Assembly: GCA_004431415.1 (NCBI GenBank)
Contig: QPMI01000520.1
Location: 62,001-126,000 of the forward strand
Direction of reading: 5' to 3'
Source: Cyanophora paradoxa
Lineage: Eukaryota > Glaucocystophyceae > Cyanophorales > Cyanophoraceae
DNA length: 64,000 nucleotides
Part shown: positions 10,013-22,030 of the stretch, piece by piece
Layout of the letters: each line of letters opens with the position of its first letter
How positions within the stretch are numbered: the stretch's first letter is position 1
Notes under the pieces: generated by a model
What the model saw: the letters and a program-made list of their open reading frames with translations, nothing else
The model's database searches: none
Told to the model about the DNA's origin: nothing
Program-made: the position numbers and the translations under genes

Positions 10013-13000
10013 CTAGGCGGAGGCGTGGGGCGCCTCGGGGCCGGGCCCGGCGCTGCGCTGGCGGCCCCGGAGGAGGCGCACCGCCTGGCGGAGGGTCGGC
10101 GCGCTCCCCGTCCCCGGCGCGACCCCCCGCGCGCGCGCCCTCTGCAGCGCCGCCGCCGAGGAGGCGAGGCTCACCCCGCTCGCCTGCCGCCCCAGCTCCC
10201 GCTCCGAGGCCAGCCGCGCCAAGAGCGGGCCCCCGGCGGGCCCCGCCCTTGAAGGCCCCCGCTCGGAGGCGACGGGGGCGTACACCGTGATCCGCCGCAG
10301 CCGCACGGGGCCCAGGCCCAGTGGGGGTACCAGGGCGGCGCGAAGGGCGCGTCCGCCGGTCCCGGAGGCAGCTGCCGCGGGGGCGGCCAGGTGGTCTGGC
10401 TTGGAGAGCCCTCGCCGCCGCCCGGCAGGCCCCGGGGGCCCGCCTCGCCGCCGCGCCCCGGGCTCCTCGCCCGTCCGGCGGCTGAGAGCGCGGCCCCTGG
10501 CCGGCGGCGCGGCTCCGCAGGGCTCCTCGTCCCGCCAGCCGCCCCCGGCGAGGCACGGGGCGGGGGCGGAGGGCGGCGGGCCCCCGCGCCTCGCCGCGCC
10601 CTCGTCCTCGCTGGAGGGCCCTTCGGAGGCGAGGCTCGCGGGGCGGGCGGCGGGCGCGGGGCCGGCGCCGCGGCGAGGGCCTCCAGCGCCGCCTCCGCCA
10701 TCGCCTCCTCCACCAGCGCCCGCGCCGCCCCGGCCAGCCCGCCCCGCCCCGCCCCCGCCGTCCCCGGCCTCGACCCTGCTGCCGACGCCGCCGCCGACGT
10801 CGAAGCCGAGGCCCGCGAGTCGGGGCGCGGCTCCGCCGGCGCAGCCGCCACAGGCGCAGGGGCGTCGGGCGGGCAGGGTCCTCCGGGCGGGGCGGGGCGT
10901 GGGGCCGGCCGGGGCGGCGGGGGCGTCGGCGGGCCCCTGCGGCGGAGGCGGCGGAGGCGGGGGCTCTCGAGGGAGGCGCCCCCGGGGGCTCCCCGGGGCC
11001 CGGGGCGGCTCGGGGCGGGAGGTCGGCGGGGCCGACGCGGAGGCGCGGGCGAGGCGGGCGAGCGCGAGGGACTCCTCCCCGCGCCCGCCCGCCCGCGCCG
11101 CGGGAACTCCAGGGCGAGGGGCCGCAGCGCCGGCAACTCGCCCCGCCCGGCCTCCTCCTCCGCGGCGGCCGCGGCGGCCGCGGCGCCCTCCATCACGGCC
11201 GACCCGCCCGAGGTCGAGCGGCGGTGCGCGGGCGGGGCGGCGCGGCCGCCGGCTCCTCGGGGGCCAGAGGGGCCGGGGCGGCGCGGGGCGGCGCGGGGAG
11301 GGGCCGCGGGGGCGCGGGGAGGGCCTCGGGAGGGCGGCGAGGAGGCCCTCGAGGAGGGCGGCCTGGGCGGGGGCGAGGGCGGCGAGGGGCGCCGGGCGTT
11401 GCGCCGGCGGGGCGGCCGGCGGGAGGGAGCCGTGGAGGGCGGCGGCGCGGGGAGGGCTGGCGGGGGCAGGGGCGGGAGCTGCGGAGGGGGCGCGAGGGAC
11501 GCGGCGTCGCGCAGGGCGACCGTGAGGGCGGCGAGGGGCGCCGCGCCGGCCCCCGGGGCGACGGGGCGGCGGTGGGCGGGGCGTCGGGGAGGGCGGCGGC
11601 GCGGAGGGCGGCGAGGCGTTCGGCGGCGACTGCGGCGGGGCCGTCGACGAGGGCGAGCAGGCGGATGGGCACGGCCTCGAGGCCCGGCGGGTCGGCGTAG
11701 AGGCGGGCAGGGGGCGGGGGCGGAGGCGGCGGCGGGGCGGGCGTGTGGCGCTCGGGGTGTGGGAGCGGCGGGAGCGGAAGGATGCGTCCGAGCGGAGGGA
11801 GCGAAACGAGGCGGAGCCCTTCGCCGAGCGCGAGCCGCCCTCCGCCCTGCCCGCCCCGCCCCGCCAACGCCGGTGCTCAGCGCCGCGGTCTCGGCGGGCG
11901 CGGGCGGGCGGGGGCGCACCGCTCGTCGCCGCCGGCGCCGGGGGCGCGCTGGCGGACGGAGAGCTGCCTCGTCACCGCGTCCACCAGCGAGTTCTCCAGC
12001 CGCCTCGCGAACGCCCCGGGCGAGGCCTGCTCCGCCGCCCTCTCCGCCGCCCCTCCGCCTCCGCCCCCGCCCCGCGGCGCCGGCCTCCTGCCGCGGGGCT
12101 CAGGGGCGGGGCGGGGGAGAGGGAGGGGGGCGCGGGGCGGGGCGGACGGCCTCGGAGAGGTCGACCCTGAAGCGCTCGGAGACGCGCTGCACCACCTCCC
12201 GCCGCACCCGCGCCTCGAAGCCCGCCCGCTCCCCGCCCCGCCCCGCCCCGCACCAGCGCCCGCCCCGGCCCCCCCCTCCCTCGGCCGCCGGCGCCGCTGC
12301 CGCCGCCGCGGCCGCTGCGGCGGCGGCGCGCTCGTCGCTGGCGAGGAGGTCGGCGCGGGCGCCGCGGAGGACGCCCTCAATCTCCTGCGGGGCGGCGCGG
12401 CGGCACCGCTCGGAGGGGGCGGGGCCTGGGGGAGGGCGGGTAGAGGAAGGTGGGGGGGCGGACCTGGCGGACGGCGTGGCGGACCTGGGCGGCGAGGTCG
12501 AGGACGGAGCGGTCCGTGCGGATGCCGGCCACCTCCACGCTGAAGCGCACCCGCAGCGCCCGCCGCAGCTCCCGCGCCCGCCCCGCCGTGTCGATCCCCA
12601 GCGCCTCCAGCGTCTCCGTCAGCTCCAGCCCCGACGGGTCCCGCCGCGCCACCCGCCCGACCTCCGCCGCCACGCCCACGACCACCTCCGTCAGCTCCGC
12701 GAGCTGCCCCGAGCTCGACGGGCGCCGCCCGCCCCGCTCGAGCGCCGCCCCCGCCGCCGCCCCGCGAGCGCCCCCGCCGCCGCCCGCCGCCCGCCCCAGC
12801 GTCTCCTGCGAGGGCGGCCCGCTCTTCTCCGAGCCCGAGCCGGCCCCGCGCGACCTGCGCCGCCGCCCCTTCCCTTTCTTCTTCTTCTCCTGCCCGCCCT
12901 CCGCCGCCGCCGCCGGCGGCGGCCCCGCCTGCCCATCCCCCTCGCCTTGCTGCCCCTCGGCGGGGGCAGCGGGGGCCTCGGGGGCCCGCTGTGGGGCATC

Positions 13001-14042
13001 GTCCGTCTCCGCCGCCGCCGTCTCGTCCCCGGCCGGCGTGGTCGGCGTGATGGCCTCCGTCTCGTACCCCGACGACTCGGAGCCCGAGGAGGGCTCCGAC
13101 CGCGGCGGGCTCGCCGGCTTGGGGGCCCGCATCAGCACCTGCGGCCCCCGCTCGGCCCTCGGAGGCGCACCCCCCGCTGGAGGGGCGGCCCGCACCGACG
13201 TGCGCCTGTGGATGAGGTCGCGCAGCCGCACGCGCTCCCGCGGGGCCGGCCCCCGCGCGCTCCCGCCCACCGGCGTGCTCGCCCCGGAGTCGGCGCCGCT
13301 CGCCGCCGCCGGGGCTGGGCGTTGAGGGGCGGCGGCGAGGTGCTCCCGCCGAGCCCGATGAAGACGCGCTCGGGGGCTTGGGCGCCGGCGGCTCCTCCTC
13401 CGGCAGGTCCACGTACACGACCTGCCGGGCGCCCTCGGCCGGCGCCCCCGCCGCCGCCCCGCCAAGGCCGCACCTTCGGCGCCTCGTAGACGAGCGTGTC
13501 GGCGCCTGCGCGCGGGGGCCGGCGTCGGCCCCGGCGGGGGCGGCGGCCTCGGAGGGTGCCGGAATGGGGCGGGGGCACCCACCCTCCGTGAACATGGGGG
13601 CGCGATCCAGCTCCTCCATGTCCTTCATGTAGAGCGCGGAGCTGCGCGCCCATCAGCTCCGCGCCCCTCCCCCCGCGCGAGCGCGCGCGGGCGCTCGCAG
13701 GAGCGCTCGTGTCACTTCGCACCGCAGGGAGGTAGCAAAAGACTTGAGCAGGTTCCGGTCCGTCTCCTCCATCACCTCCTCCCGCACCTGATTTACCAGA
13801 AGGTACCATGGGTCGTCTTTGCTCACGTGGTTTTTGCCGGCCGTGGGGTCGTGCGCCGTGCTAGCTTTCGGGCCGGACGGAGCGCTTAAGCTTAGGCCGC
13901 CATGCTCCAGCTCGCCCAGGGGCCTCAGGAAGCTCTGCGGGCCTGGCTCCGGGGGCCTCAGGAAGCTCTGCGGGCCTACCGGCAGCCTAACCGCTGCTGG
14001 GCCCACGGCCGGCTCGGGCCCGTCGGATGCCATTAGCTGCAA
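10013..14042 (-). CDS. Large Ala/Pro-rich protein of unknown function, multi-exon
   Basis: The reverse strand starts with ATG at 14031-14042. The first exon encodes two copies of GPQSFLRP, then KDDPWYLLVNQVREEVMEET, a non-low-complexity helix. Later open segments include an acidic/Ser region (EPSSGSESSGYETEAITPTT), a lysine/arginine block (QEKKKKGKGRRRRSRG) and a helical stretch (LELTETLEALGID then RARELRRALRVRFSVEVAGI). C-terminal helices follow (EARVRREVVQRVSERFRVDL; RRLENSLVDAVTRQLSV). The last exon reads RRITVYAPVASERG and stops at 10013. The opposite strand is open over long spans because of extreme GC bias. Exon edges could not be fixed and no family was recognised. Confidence 0.5.
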
Positions 14043-14190
14043 TATCTAGCTTTCTAAAGCTCCTCCATGGCTCGCACGGCTCAGAAAGCATTCCCACCTG
14101 GTGGGCGCGGTATACCCCCCAGCGCCCTTCTTATCGGGCTCGTCGCGTCAACCCGTCGCGTCGCGCTCCCCACTAGAGCAGCTCGCAGCA
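14043..14190. promoter_or_regulatory. Compact bidirectional promoter
   Basis: Only about 148 bp separate the start codons of two divergent genes, so it should contain both promoters. No TATA-like box is evident. Confidence 0.4.
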
Positions 14191-16148
14191 ATGGAGGGTG
14201 CCGAACAGGCTACCGAAGCATCGGCCGGGCCATCAAACACAGAGCTCGCCTCGCAAAGCCCACCGGCAGACGCGATCACAACGCAGGAGGAGTACATTCC
14301 GCTATCTTCGGCGCCCCCTCAGCAGCCGCCCACCCCCGCGGACCAGAATTACGCGCCGGCCGAGTACAACCCGGATGAGCCGACGACTTCGCATGGCGGC
14401 GAGGGCGGTGGCGAAGCGCGTCATTACGAAGATCACAATTGGAGCGATTCGCACCAGCAAGGCGAGGAGCGCGATCAATACTACCGGCACGATGAGCACC
14501 AAGGCGGACAAGGCCATCACGATGGCGAACGGGATCACGCCGAGCAGCACCATCAGTATCCGGAGCACGCGGAACACGACGTGAAGCTGGAGGAGGGGTC
14601 GGGGGAATCGAAGCCTGACGAGGTGCGGCACGAGCCCACTGGGATCGGGCGGGGCCATCGACCCGGGAAGTGTCTAATCACGGGCCTTTCCGCTTGGGTA
14701 TACTTGCTGGGTTCTCTTGGTTCGCGTTTCTCCTCTCCTGGGCACTCCTCTATCTTGCTACCGCTCGTGGTTCCTCAATGCAGAAGTCTAGCCTCTCGAT
14801 GCCACCGAAGACATACAATATCTATGTTGGCGACCTCGCTCCCGATGTCTCGGAAGGTTTGCACAAATACGGCTACGCGACGACTGCGGACCCGCCCGCG
14901 CGTGTTTTCCCCGCCCCCTCCCAAGCCCTCACCGTCCCCGTACTCGCAGACGATCTTAGCTCGACGTTTAAAGCTGCAGGGTCCGGCCTCTTTCCTTTTC
15001 TTGTCTTGCCGCGCCCTTCGCTGACCGCTGTGATCAGGGAGGTTGTCAACACCAGCGTGGCACGGCACCCGAGCGGCGTTTCGAAAGGCTACGGATTCGT
15101 TCACTTCACAACGCGGGAATCACAGGAGAAGGCCCTGCAAGAGCTTTCCAATGTCGTAATCAAGGTGTGCTCCAATTTTCCTTGCGATCGGTTCCCCGCT
15201 CACGCGTCCTTCCTTAGGGCCGTGCCGTGCGCGCTGTTGTAAGCGAGGAGAAGAACACGCTGTGGCTCGGCAACCTCGTGCGCCGATCCCGCCCCGCCCG
15301 CTGAGCCTTTGTCCCGACGCGGGCCGCGTCCCTACCCCAGACGCTGGACACGTCCGAGGATCAGAGTGCGCTCCGGCGGCGTCCCCTTGCACGCTCTGCT
15401 CCGCCGCTCACCCGGGGGCTCGCAGTCACGGAGGCGTTGAAGGCCCTGGGCGTGGAGTCGCTCCTCCACGTGAGCCTGAAGCGCAAGCCCGACGGGAGCT
15501 CGCGCGGTGCGCCCCGCCCGCCCGCCCGCGTGCCCGCTCGTCCTCGGCTGCGGGCTGAGGCGGGGGCAGGCTTCGCGTTCGTGGAGTTTGACAGCCACGC
15601 GACGGCGGACGCGGCGAAGCAGAAGCTGGACCGGCTGACGGTCCAGGGGCGCGCCGTCTCTGTCAACTGGGCCGACGCGCAGCGGGTGCGCGCGCCGCGG
15701 CCCCGGCCCCGCGCGGGGCGGGGTGCGAGGGCCGGCGGCAGGCGGCGGTGGAGGAGGACGTGATGGCCAAGGTCCGCTCCATCTACGTCTCGGGGCTGAG
15801 CCCCAACACGGCCGACGAGGAGCTCCGCGACCTCTTCCTCGCCCACGGCGAGATCGAGAAGGTCCCCCGCCCGCCCCGCCCCCCGCCGCCCGGCGCGCGC
15901 CGACGCGCCGGCGCAGGTGACGCTGCCGCGGCACTTCGGGACGAACACGGCGAAGGGGTACGCGTTCATCGACTTCAAGGAGCGGCAGGCGGCGCTCAAG
16001 GCGATCGAGGCGCTCAACAACTCGAGCTTCCACGGGCAGAAGATCTTCGTCGAGCTCTGCAGGCCCGAGGGCAAGCGGTGCGCCGCCTCCGCTTTCCCTC
16101 CACCCCCCCTACCCACCTCCTCCCCTACCCACCACCTCCCCCCCCCCC

Positions 16149-16179
<31 letters not shown>

Positions 16180-16723
16180 ACACCCATCCCTCTCCTGTCC
16201 AGAGCGCCGGCACGCGTCCCGCCTTACGCCCCGTTGCAGCGGCGTCGCGGGGCCTCCGCGCGGAGCGGTCGACCGCGGGACTCCGAGGAGGGACGACCGG
16301 GCGGGTACGGCCCAGATAGGGGGTACCGGGGACGGGACGACCGGCCGGGGCCGTACGACCGGGACCGCCGGGGTCCGCCGGGGCGGGGCCCGCCGCCCCC
16401 GCGCGGCGGCTACGAGCGCGACCGGGACGACCGGGGCCCGATGCGGGGCGGGCCGGCGGGCCCGATGGCGGGCGGCGGGCGCGTGGGCCCGCTGGGCGGC
16501 ATCGGGGCGATGCTGCTGGCGCAGGCGAAGCAGGCGGGGATCCCGCTGAACACGGCCGTGCAGGCGGCCCTCGCGCCCAACTCGCCCGTGGTCAACCTGC
16601 TGCGCCAGCAGCTCCAGCAGCAGCTCCTCGCCAGCGGCCGCGGCGCCGCCCTCGGGGCCGCCCTCGGCGGCATGGGCGCCGCTGCTTTCCCGCAGGCACA
16701 AGCGCAGGCGCAGGCGCTGGCCT

Positions 16724-16792
<69 letters not shown>

Positions 16793-17806
16793 CGGCGGCG
16801 CAGGCGCAGGCGGCGCAGCAGCAGCAGGTGGCGGCAGTACAGGCGGCGGCGGCGATGCAGGCGGCGCTGCAGCAGCCGTCGATGTCCGCGCAGCCGGCCC
16901 CGCCCGTGCGCCCTTCGAGCCTCCGCCCTCGCACTGTCGGCACTGACCTGCCCACTCTAGGCGAACGCGTACGCGCCGCCGGCGGCGGCGGCGGCGGCGG
17001 GGTATCCGCAGACGACGTCTGCGTACGGGCAGGCGGCCGGCTACGCCCAGCCGGCGGCCGGCTACGCCCAGCCGGCGGCCGGATACGCCCAGCCGGCGGC
17101 AGGCTACGGGCAGGCGGCGACGGGCTACACGCAGGCGCCTGGCTACGGGCAAGCGGCGGGGGGCTACGGGCAGGCGGCGACGTCTGCGTACGGGCAGCCG
17201 GCAGGGGGCCTCTTTCCGGCGTACAGCGCAGCGGCGCCGCCACCTCCGCCTCCTCCCACGGCAGCGCCGGCGGCGGTGGCGTCGACGGCGATAGAGGCGG
17301 CGCGGGCGATGGGCAGCTACGGCAAGAACTCGGCGCCTCCCACCGGCCAGACCGTCTACCAGATGGCATCTGCCGCACAGGCCGGCAAGACGGCCGGTGT
17401 CCCCGCCCCCGCCGCCGCCCCCGCAGCCTCGGCCTACCAATGGGGCCAGGCGGCACAGCAGGCGCAGCAACAGCAGCAGGCCCAGCAACAGCAGCAGCAA
17501 GCGGCGTATGGACAGCAAGCGGCTTACGGACAGCAGCAGGCAGCTTATGGACAGCAGCAGGCGGCTTACGGGCAACAGCAAGCGACGTACGGGCAGCAGG
17601 CGGCGTATGGACAGCAACAGGCGTACGGGCAGCAACAGGCGTACGGGCAGCAACAGGCGTACGGCTACGGGGCGGCAGGGCACGACCCGAACGCGGCGTA
17701 TCAGCAGCAGCAGGCGCAGGCGCAGGCCGCCCAGCAACAGGCGGCCTGGGCAGCCTACGCCCAGCAGCAGCAGCAGGCAGGCATGGGCCGCGGCCGCGGC
17801 TACTGA
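14191..17806 (+). CDS. hnRNP Q/R (SYNCRIP)-like RNA-binding protein, three RRMs plus Gln/Tyr-rich tail
   Basis: ATG at 14191 begins an acidic, His/Glu-rich first exon ending near 14650. RRM1 is split over exons: NIYVGDLAPDV (14815-14856), then GYGFVHFTTRESQEKAL and a GTGTG donor at 15163. VIK joins GRAVRAVVSEEKNTLWLGNL at 15220, where RRM2 begins, and RRM2 continues with GFAFVEFDSHATADAAKQKL. RRM3 has SIYVSGLSPNTADEELRDLF and GYAFIDFKERQAALKAIEAL. A spacer like NWADAQ...EEDVMAKVRSIYV between RRM2 and RRM3 is what suggests hnRNP Q/R. An Arg/Gly-rich region follows (RDDRGPMRGGPAG), then a 22-Gln tract, three GYAQPAA repeats, many YGQQ units and a terminal GRGRGY. Likely a nuclear/cytoplasmic mRNA-binding protein with a prion-like tail. 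Confidence 0.85.
16138..16184. repeat. Poly-C / CA microsatellite in an intron
   Basis: A run of about 27 C followed by about nine CA units, in the intron between RRM3 and the Arg/Gly-rich exon. It is a likely sequencing and slippage hotspot. Confidence 0.9.
16726..16791 (+). repeat. Pure CAG triplet repeat, 22 units
   Basis: Sixty-six bases of uninterrupted CAG, read in frame as 22 glutamines in the hnRNP Q/R-like gene. Length is likely polymorphic. Confidence 0.95.
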
Positions 17807-18283
17807 TCATGAGCCCGTCCCCCTCCCCACCCCCCTCGACCTCGCGTCGAATTTTCCTTTCCTTCCCCCGTCCTCGAGCGCAAAGCATTTAAATACGGCT
17901 GTGGCCAATTTATCGTGGATCATACCCTCAGTTGTGCTTTCCTTTAAATTTTCTAGGAATGCTTTAATTTGGCACCTTTTTTGCCGCCAAGAACTTCGTG
18001 TTTGGCGGGGGGCGGCATTGCGGCAATATAGCCCAGAACTTCGAATTTTGACAACATTGGACAGCCTTGAAAGTCGGAAGGCCGGACTTCATGATCATGA
18101 TCAGCTACCGGTAGCACGACCGTTAATGTTGCTCCGAATTGAATTTCGAAAAACGTCCGACGGTCGGCATATATACATGTAATCGGCCTTGGGGAAAGGA
18201 GAGGCCCTTAGGTCTGTGCCTATCCTGTCTGTAAATTTCAAAATGCGATTCAGGTGAAAATTTTTGGACCTAGGTACCCATTT
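17807..18283. other. Intergenic region downstream of the hnRNP-like gene
   Basis: About 480 bp, markedly more AT-rich than the upstream gene, with no supported gene. At 18182-18205 it holds a 24-bp sequence (AATCGGCCTTGGGGAAAGGA...) whose reverse complement occurs in the spacer of the foldback repeat next door (18892-18916). Confidence 0.5.
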
Positions 18284-19555
18284 TAACAAGCGAGTCCCTG
18301 CGGAGCAGCTGCAGGAGTGGCCTTGGGTCTTGGGGTCTCAAGGCGTGAGGGTGGCCGCTCTTTGTTTTAAAACGGGGCCACTCGGCAAGGGTAGGGGGGA
18401 GAAATAGGGGGGTCCACTCGGCAAGGGTACACACTCAAGTGAGAGGGTACAGAATTGTGCTGCAAGGGTACAGATATCGATGCGGGGCCCAATCGGCCGT
18501 CTTCACGTCGACGTTGATCGATCGTCGATCGCGATTCACACGAACAGAGTTTTTTGGTGATTCAATCATTGATGTTGTGATCGGCCAAACGTTCGCCAAA
18601 CGATTGCCAACAATTCTTTTAATTGCGAGCGCCTAATTGATCTGCCAATTACTGCTAACCAATTACTAACAATGACAGGCGCACCAGCTCTGTTTATGAG
18701 TCTGTGAGAATTTGCATTGGCGAAGGGGAGCCAATGACATTTGCGCTTGTCCGTGAATGGGGCGATATCGATTGAGCTTTTTGGCCAATGGTGATCGGGC
18801 TTAACGCGAACAATTTCGTTCATACGTGCTGTTAGTGCTTGTTAGAGGTGTCACATTTGAAAAGTAGCGCCGCCATCGTGCTCCCTAGGCTCCTCTCCTT
18901 TCCCCAAGGCCGATTTCGACCCTAGGGAACACGATGGCCGGACTACTTTTCAGATGTGACACCTCGAGCTCTAACAAGCACTAACAGCACGTACGAACGA
19001 AATTGTTCGCGTTAAGCCCGATCGCCATTGGTCAAAAAGCTCAATCGCCCCATTCACGGACAAGCGCAAATGTCATTGGCTCCCCTTCGCCAATGCAAAT
19101 TCTCACAGACTCATAAACAGAGCCGGCGCGCCTGTAGATGTTGATGTGATTGTTAGTAATTGGTTAGCAGTAATTGGCAGATCAATTAGGCGCTCGCAAT
19201 TAAAAGAATTGTTGGCAATCGTTTGGCGAACGTTTGGCCGATCACAACATCAATGATTGAATCACCAAAAAACTCTGTTCGTGTGAATCGCGATCGACGA
19301 TCGATCAACGACGTGAAGACGGCCGATTGGGCCCCGCATCGATATCTGTACCCTTGCAGCACAATTCTGTACCCTCTCACTTGAGTGTGTACCCTTGCCG
19401 AGTGGACCCCCCTATTTCTCCCCCCCCCACCCCCTCGAGCTCCCCCGTAACCGCGCGCGGTTGCGGGCCCCGTTTTAAAACAAAGAGCGGCCACCCTCAC
19501 GCCTTGAGACCCCAAGACCTAAGGCCATTCCTGCTCCGCAGGGACTCGCTTGTTA
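18284..19555. repeat. Long imperfect foldback (inverted) repeat, candidate non-autonomous transposon
   Basis: The left arm 18284-18889 and right arm 18921-19555 are reverse complements over about 600 bp with small indels, around a 31-bp spacer. Outer ends read TAACAAGCGAGTCCCTG and its complement. The reading frames in the arms mirror each other (LIDRRSRFTRTEFFGDSII in both), as expected from an inverted duplication rather than two genes. There is no transposase. A clear target duplication was not found. It resembles a foldback or long-TIR MITE. Confidence 0.8.
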
Positions 19556-20257
19556 TAAATACTACGATACCGCAGCTGGGCTCCGTGATCTGCATGCGCA
19601 GCTGGCGCGGGCAAACCGCGCTCGCGATCGGTGGCGCGCGCTCGGGAAGTGGTGCGCGCGTCGAGGGCTTCGGCCTGGGGCGTTCGCGTAAAAAGACTTT
19701 CCTCAGGGTAATTATAAGTTCGCACTCTCCAATGTGATTGGCCAGCGCGCGCGGCGTCCTCCCACGTGACCGTGCTCGCGCCCAGCCTCGCTCTTGCATT
19801 ACGGAATGTCGAGCATAATGCAAGCATTGACCTCGAACTGGTCTGGCCCGTATACCTGCTCCCTGTACATGTACGCCGCTGGACCCGTTTTTGTCCCGGG
19901 TGTTGGTGCCTGTTCCTGGACCACCCTTTGGTCGGACGGGACCGAGAGACATGGTTTCGGGATCCCCTTGAGATGCGCTTTCAGGATCTACCGCGCGGCC
20001 CGGGTTTTGCGGGGATTTGGGCCCCCGGGGGTAGGGTTGGGCCCGAGGGACAGGGACATGTACAGGGGAAGTGTTTTTCCCTTCCCCAATAAGTACATGT
20101 GTACATATGCATGTGCTACGTATTGTGCAAGTCAAGCAGCTGCAGCTATGTATAGCTAGCTCGATCGCGAGCTCTTATAGCGCTGTCAAGAAATCGATCA
20201 CGATCTCGATAGATCTAGATCTAGAGCAAATGCTTCGGAAGTTGATCATGATCATGA
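19556..20257. other. Intergenic region, no supported gene
   Basis: About 700 bp. Open frames exist on both strands, but none shows domain-like sequence. Short ATGATC and AGATCT repeats occur near 20,200-20,260. It probably includes the 3' UTR of the next minus-strand gene. Confidence 0.4.
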
Positions 20258-21330
20258 TCATGAGAAGGAAACGTCATCGAAGGCGTGCTGGAGGGCCCAG
20301 TCCGCCTCCCCAGCTGCCGCATCCTCGAAAGACTCCACGATCTGGTGTACATGCGCATGCGTATGCAGGTCGAGAGTGAGCACTCCTGTCACATGTACAT
20401 TGCAATTGCGTGTCGCATGCATTTATGTGCACATCGCACGCGTACGCGCACCTCATCGGAGGCAGCCGTGTCCTCATCAACCGGGTCGCAAGTATCGTCG
20501 AGTTGCTTCGTTCCATTTGGAGCGTATTTCTTGACAGTGAACTGTAAGCTGTAGGGCGGATACGGAGGCAAACTGTGCGACTCTCTAAACGAGGGAGCAA
20601 AAAACCGACAGTCATGTGCTACTACCCCCATATCTTTGGAGTAAGCCCACCAGAGCTGGTTTGGCTGGCCTGCTATTAGACTTGTGATTGGCGTTATAAC
20701 ACTGAAGTTGGTGCCGCCGGCAGTGGCCGGCGTCGACCACAGGTACTCCAAAGAACTCCGAGGAAGAGTTTGCAGCTCCGCCTCACCCGGCCTGTACCTG
20801 CAAGTCAACAAGAGGGCACCGGTACCCTGTGTCAGCGCACAGAATTCGAGCAAGTACAGAAATTTATAATTAAAGCGGCGAATTCGAAGAGCGTGTTTAC
20901 AGACCAAAGAATGCGGGAATCGATGGCGTTCGTCTGTTTGGCCACTGCACCGCGAATTTCCCAATACCCTTCCACGGGCATATATGCTTTGCCCGTGTTG
21001 TCCAGATCCATCTTCGGTATGTCCAGAATCCGTCCTTGGTTCGAAAGTCCGTGGAAGCCCAGGGCCTCAAGCTTTGTGCCCCCGGCGGTGCCGCGGAGGG
21101 AGCTGTACGACCAGAGGAACTTTTGATCGAGATTTGCTGCACGATTGTGATCAGGAAAGTAATGATCGGAGATGCCACGAGCGCACGGCTTGTGGGCTCG
21201 CACGTCGCGCCGCGCAGTGCCCAGCGCCCAGCGGCATCCTTGTTGCTGGAGTCAAAGAAGAGGCAGTCGCCAGTCATGGCCTGAGGCCAGGGGTGGTCAC
21301 GCCATCACTATCATCGATATGGAAAGCAAT
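20258..21330 (-). pseudogene. 3' exons of a host gene interrupted by the Polinton
   Basis: Reverse-strand exons have convincing splice signals. One begins near 21278 (MTGDCLFFDSSNKDAAGRWA) and ends CEPTS at a GTGCGC donor. A second begins NLDQKFLWSYSSLRGTAGGT and ends DSRILW. A third begins YRPGEAELQ, contains LEYLWSTPATAGGTNF and ends EDTAASDE at a GTGCGC donor. The last reads IVESFEDAAAGEADWALQHA and stops at 20258. WS....TAGGT recurs in two exons, hinting at repeated modules. The exon bases abutting 21330 read FHIDDSDG, which continues the frame interrupted at 52,586 on the far side of the element. Function unknown. Now split by 28.5 kb of inserted DNA, so probably non-functional on this haplotype. 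Confidence 0.6.
21325..21330. repeat. Target-site duplication, left copy (AGCAAT)
   Basis: AGCAAT directly abuts the left TIR and recurs directly after the right TIR at 49843-49848. Six bp is the length known for Polinton/Maverick insertions by rve integrases. Confidence 0.92.
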
Positions 21331-21627
21331 ACACATAGACAATGCCCGCGTTTTATCCCTCGGCTAAGTTTAATTATAATTTGTTTATATTTTACCTATA
21401 TTTCTTGCATATTTTACGATAATTTATGTGTATTTTATCCTTTATTCTTGTCTTTTATGTGCGTATCTCATATAAATTACAAATGTTACCCTTACTGAAA
21501 ATTAATTTACTCGTATCTCTGATGTATTTTACCTCTATCTCTCGTAATCACTTGTATTTGAGGTGGATTTTAAACTTAGATAAATTATATCACGCCTCCT
21601 GATAAAACGCGGGCATTGTCTATGTGT
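21331..21627. repeat. 297-bp sub-unit of the TIR bounded by its own 27-bp inverted ends
   Basis: The first 27 bp of the element (ACACATAGACAATGCCCGCG...) recur in inverted orientation at 21601-21627. The TIR tip is therefore a miniature element with the same terminus at both ends. The mirror copy lies at 49546-49842. Confidence 0.9.
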
Positions 21628-21938
21628 GATATTACGCATTATCGTGTATAATGATATGGAAATAATATTTGTATGCATTATATGTAAAATATGTATTAAT
21701 GATCGTAATAAATATGTATAAAATATGTGTGAAATTCTAACGGAATTCCGTCGAAAAATAATAAAATGTTCTTTTGGATATAATGCGATGATGATATGGA
21801 GCGGATATGGTGCCGCATTAGAACGTAAACAACTACAATGTGCTGTATGGAGCGCGGGACGTGTAATATAATAATGATAACATAGTATTCTTTATGATAA
21901 TTGATATATCTTATGTTATTATAATGGTATTTTCTATA

Positions 21939-22030
21939 TGTAACAGGTGTAACAGGTTTATCCCAAATTGGGCTACTAGGAGGGGGTCATGGATTCCCGA
22001 GTTTGGGGAGAACCTGTTACACCCGTTACA
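21939..22030. repeat. TGTAACAGG hairpin, left TIR copy 1
   Basis: Left arm TGTAACAGGTGTAACAGGT and the complementary right arm, extended by CCCAAA/TTTGGGG inner pairs. The loop contains CTAGGAGGGGGTC. One of the repeated viral hairpins. Confidence 0.88.

Noticed and set aside
10391-13489. 1,032-codon Arg/Gly/Pro-rich frame on the plus strand
   Set aside because: Opposite-strand shadow produced by extreme GC content; the minus strand has better non-repetitive helical segments and a matching first and last exon.
16410-17888. Long minus-strand Cys/Ala-rich frames opposite the hnRNP-like tail
   Set aside because: Antisense of the CAG and YGQ repeats.
18439-19515. Open frames in both arms of the foldback repeat reading the same protein
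   Set aside because: They are mirror images created by the inverted repeat, with no domain-like sequence.
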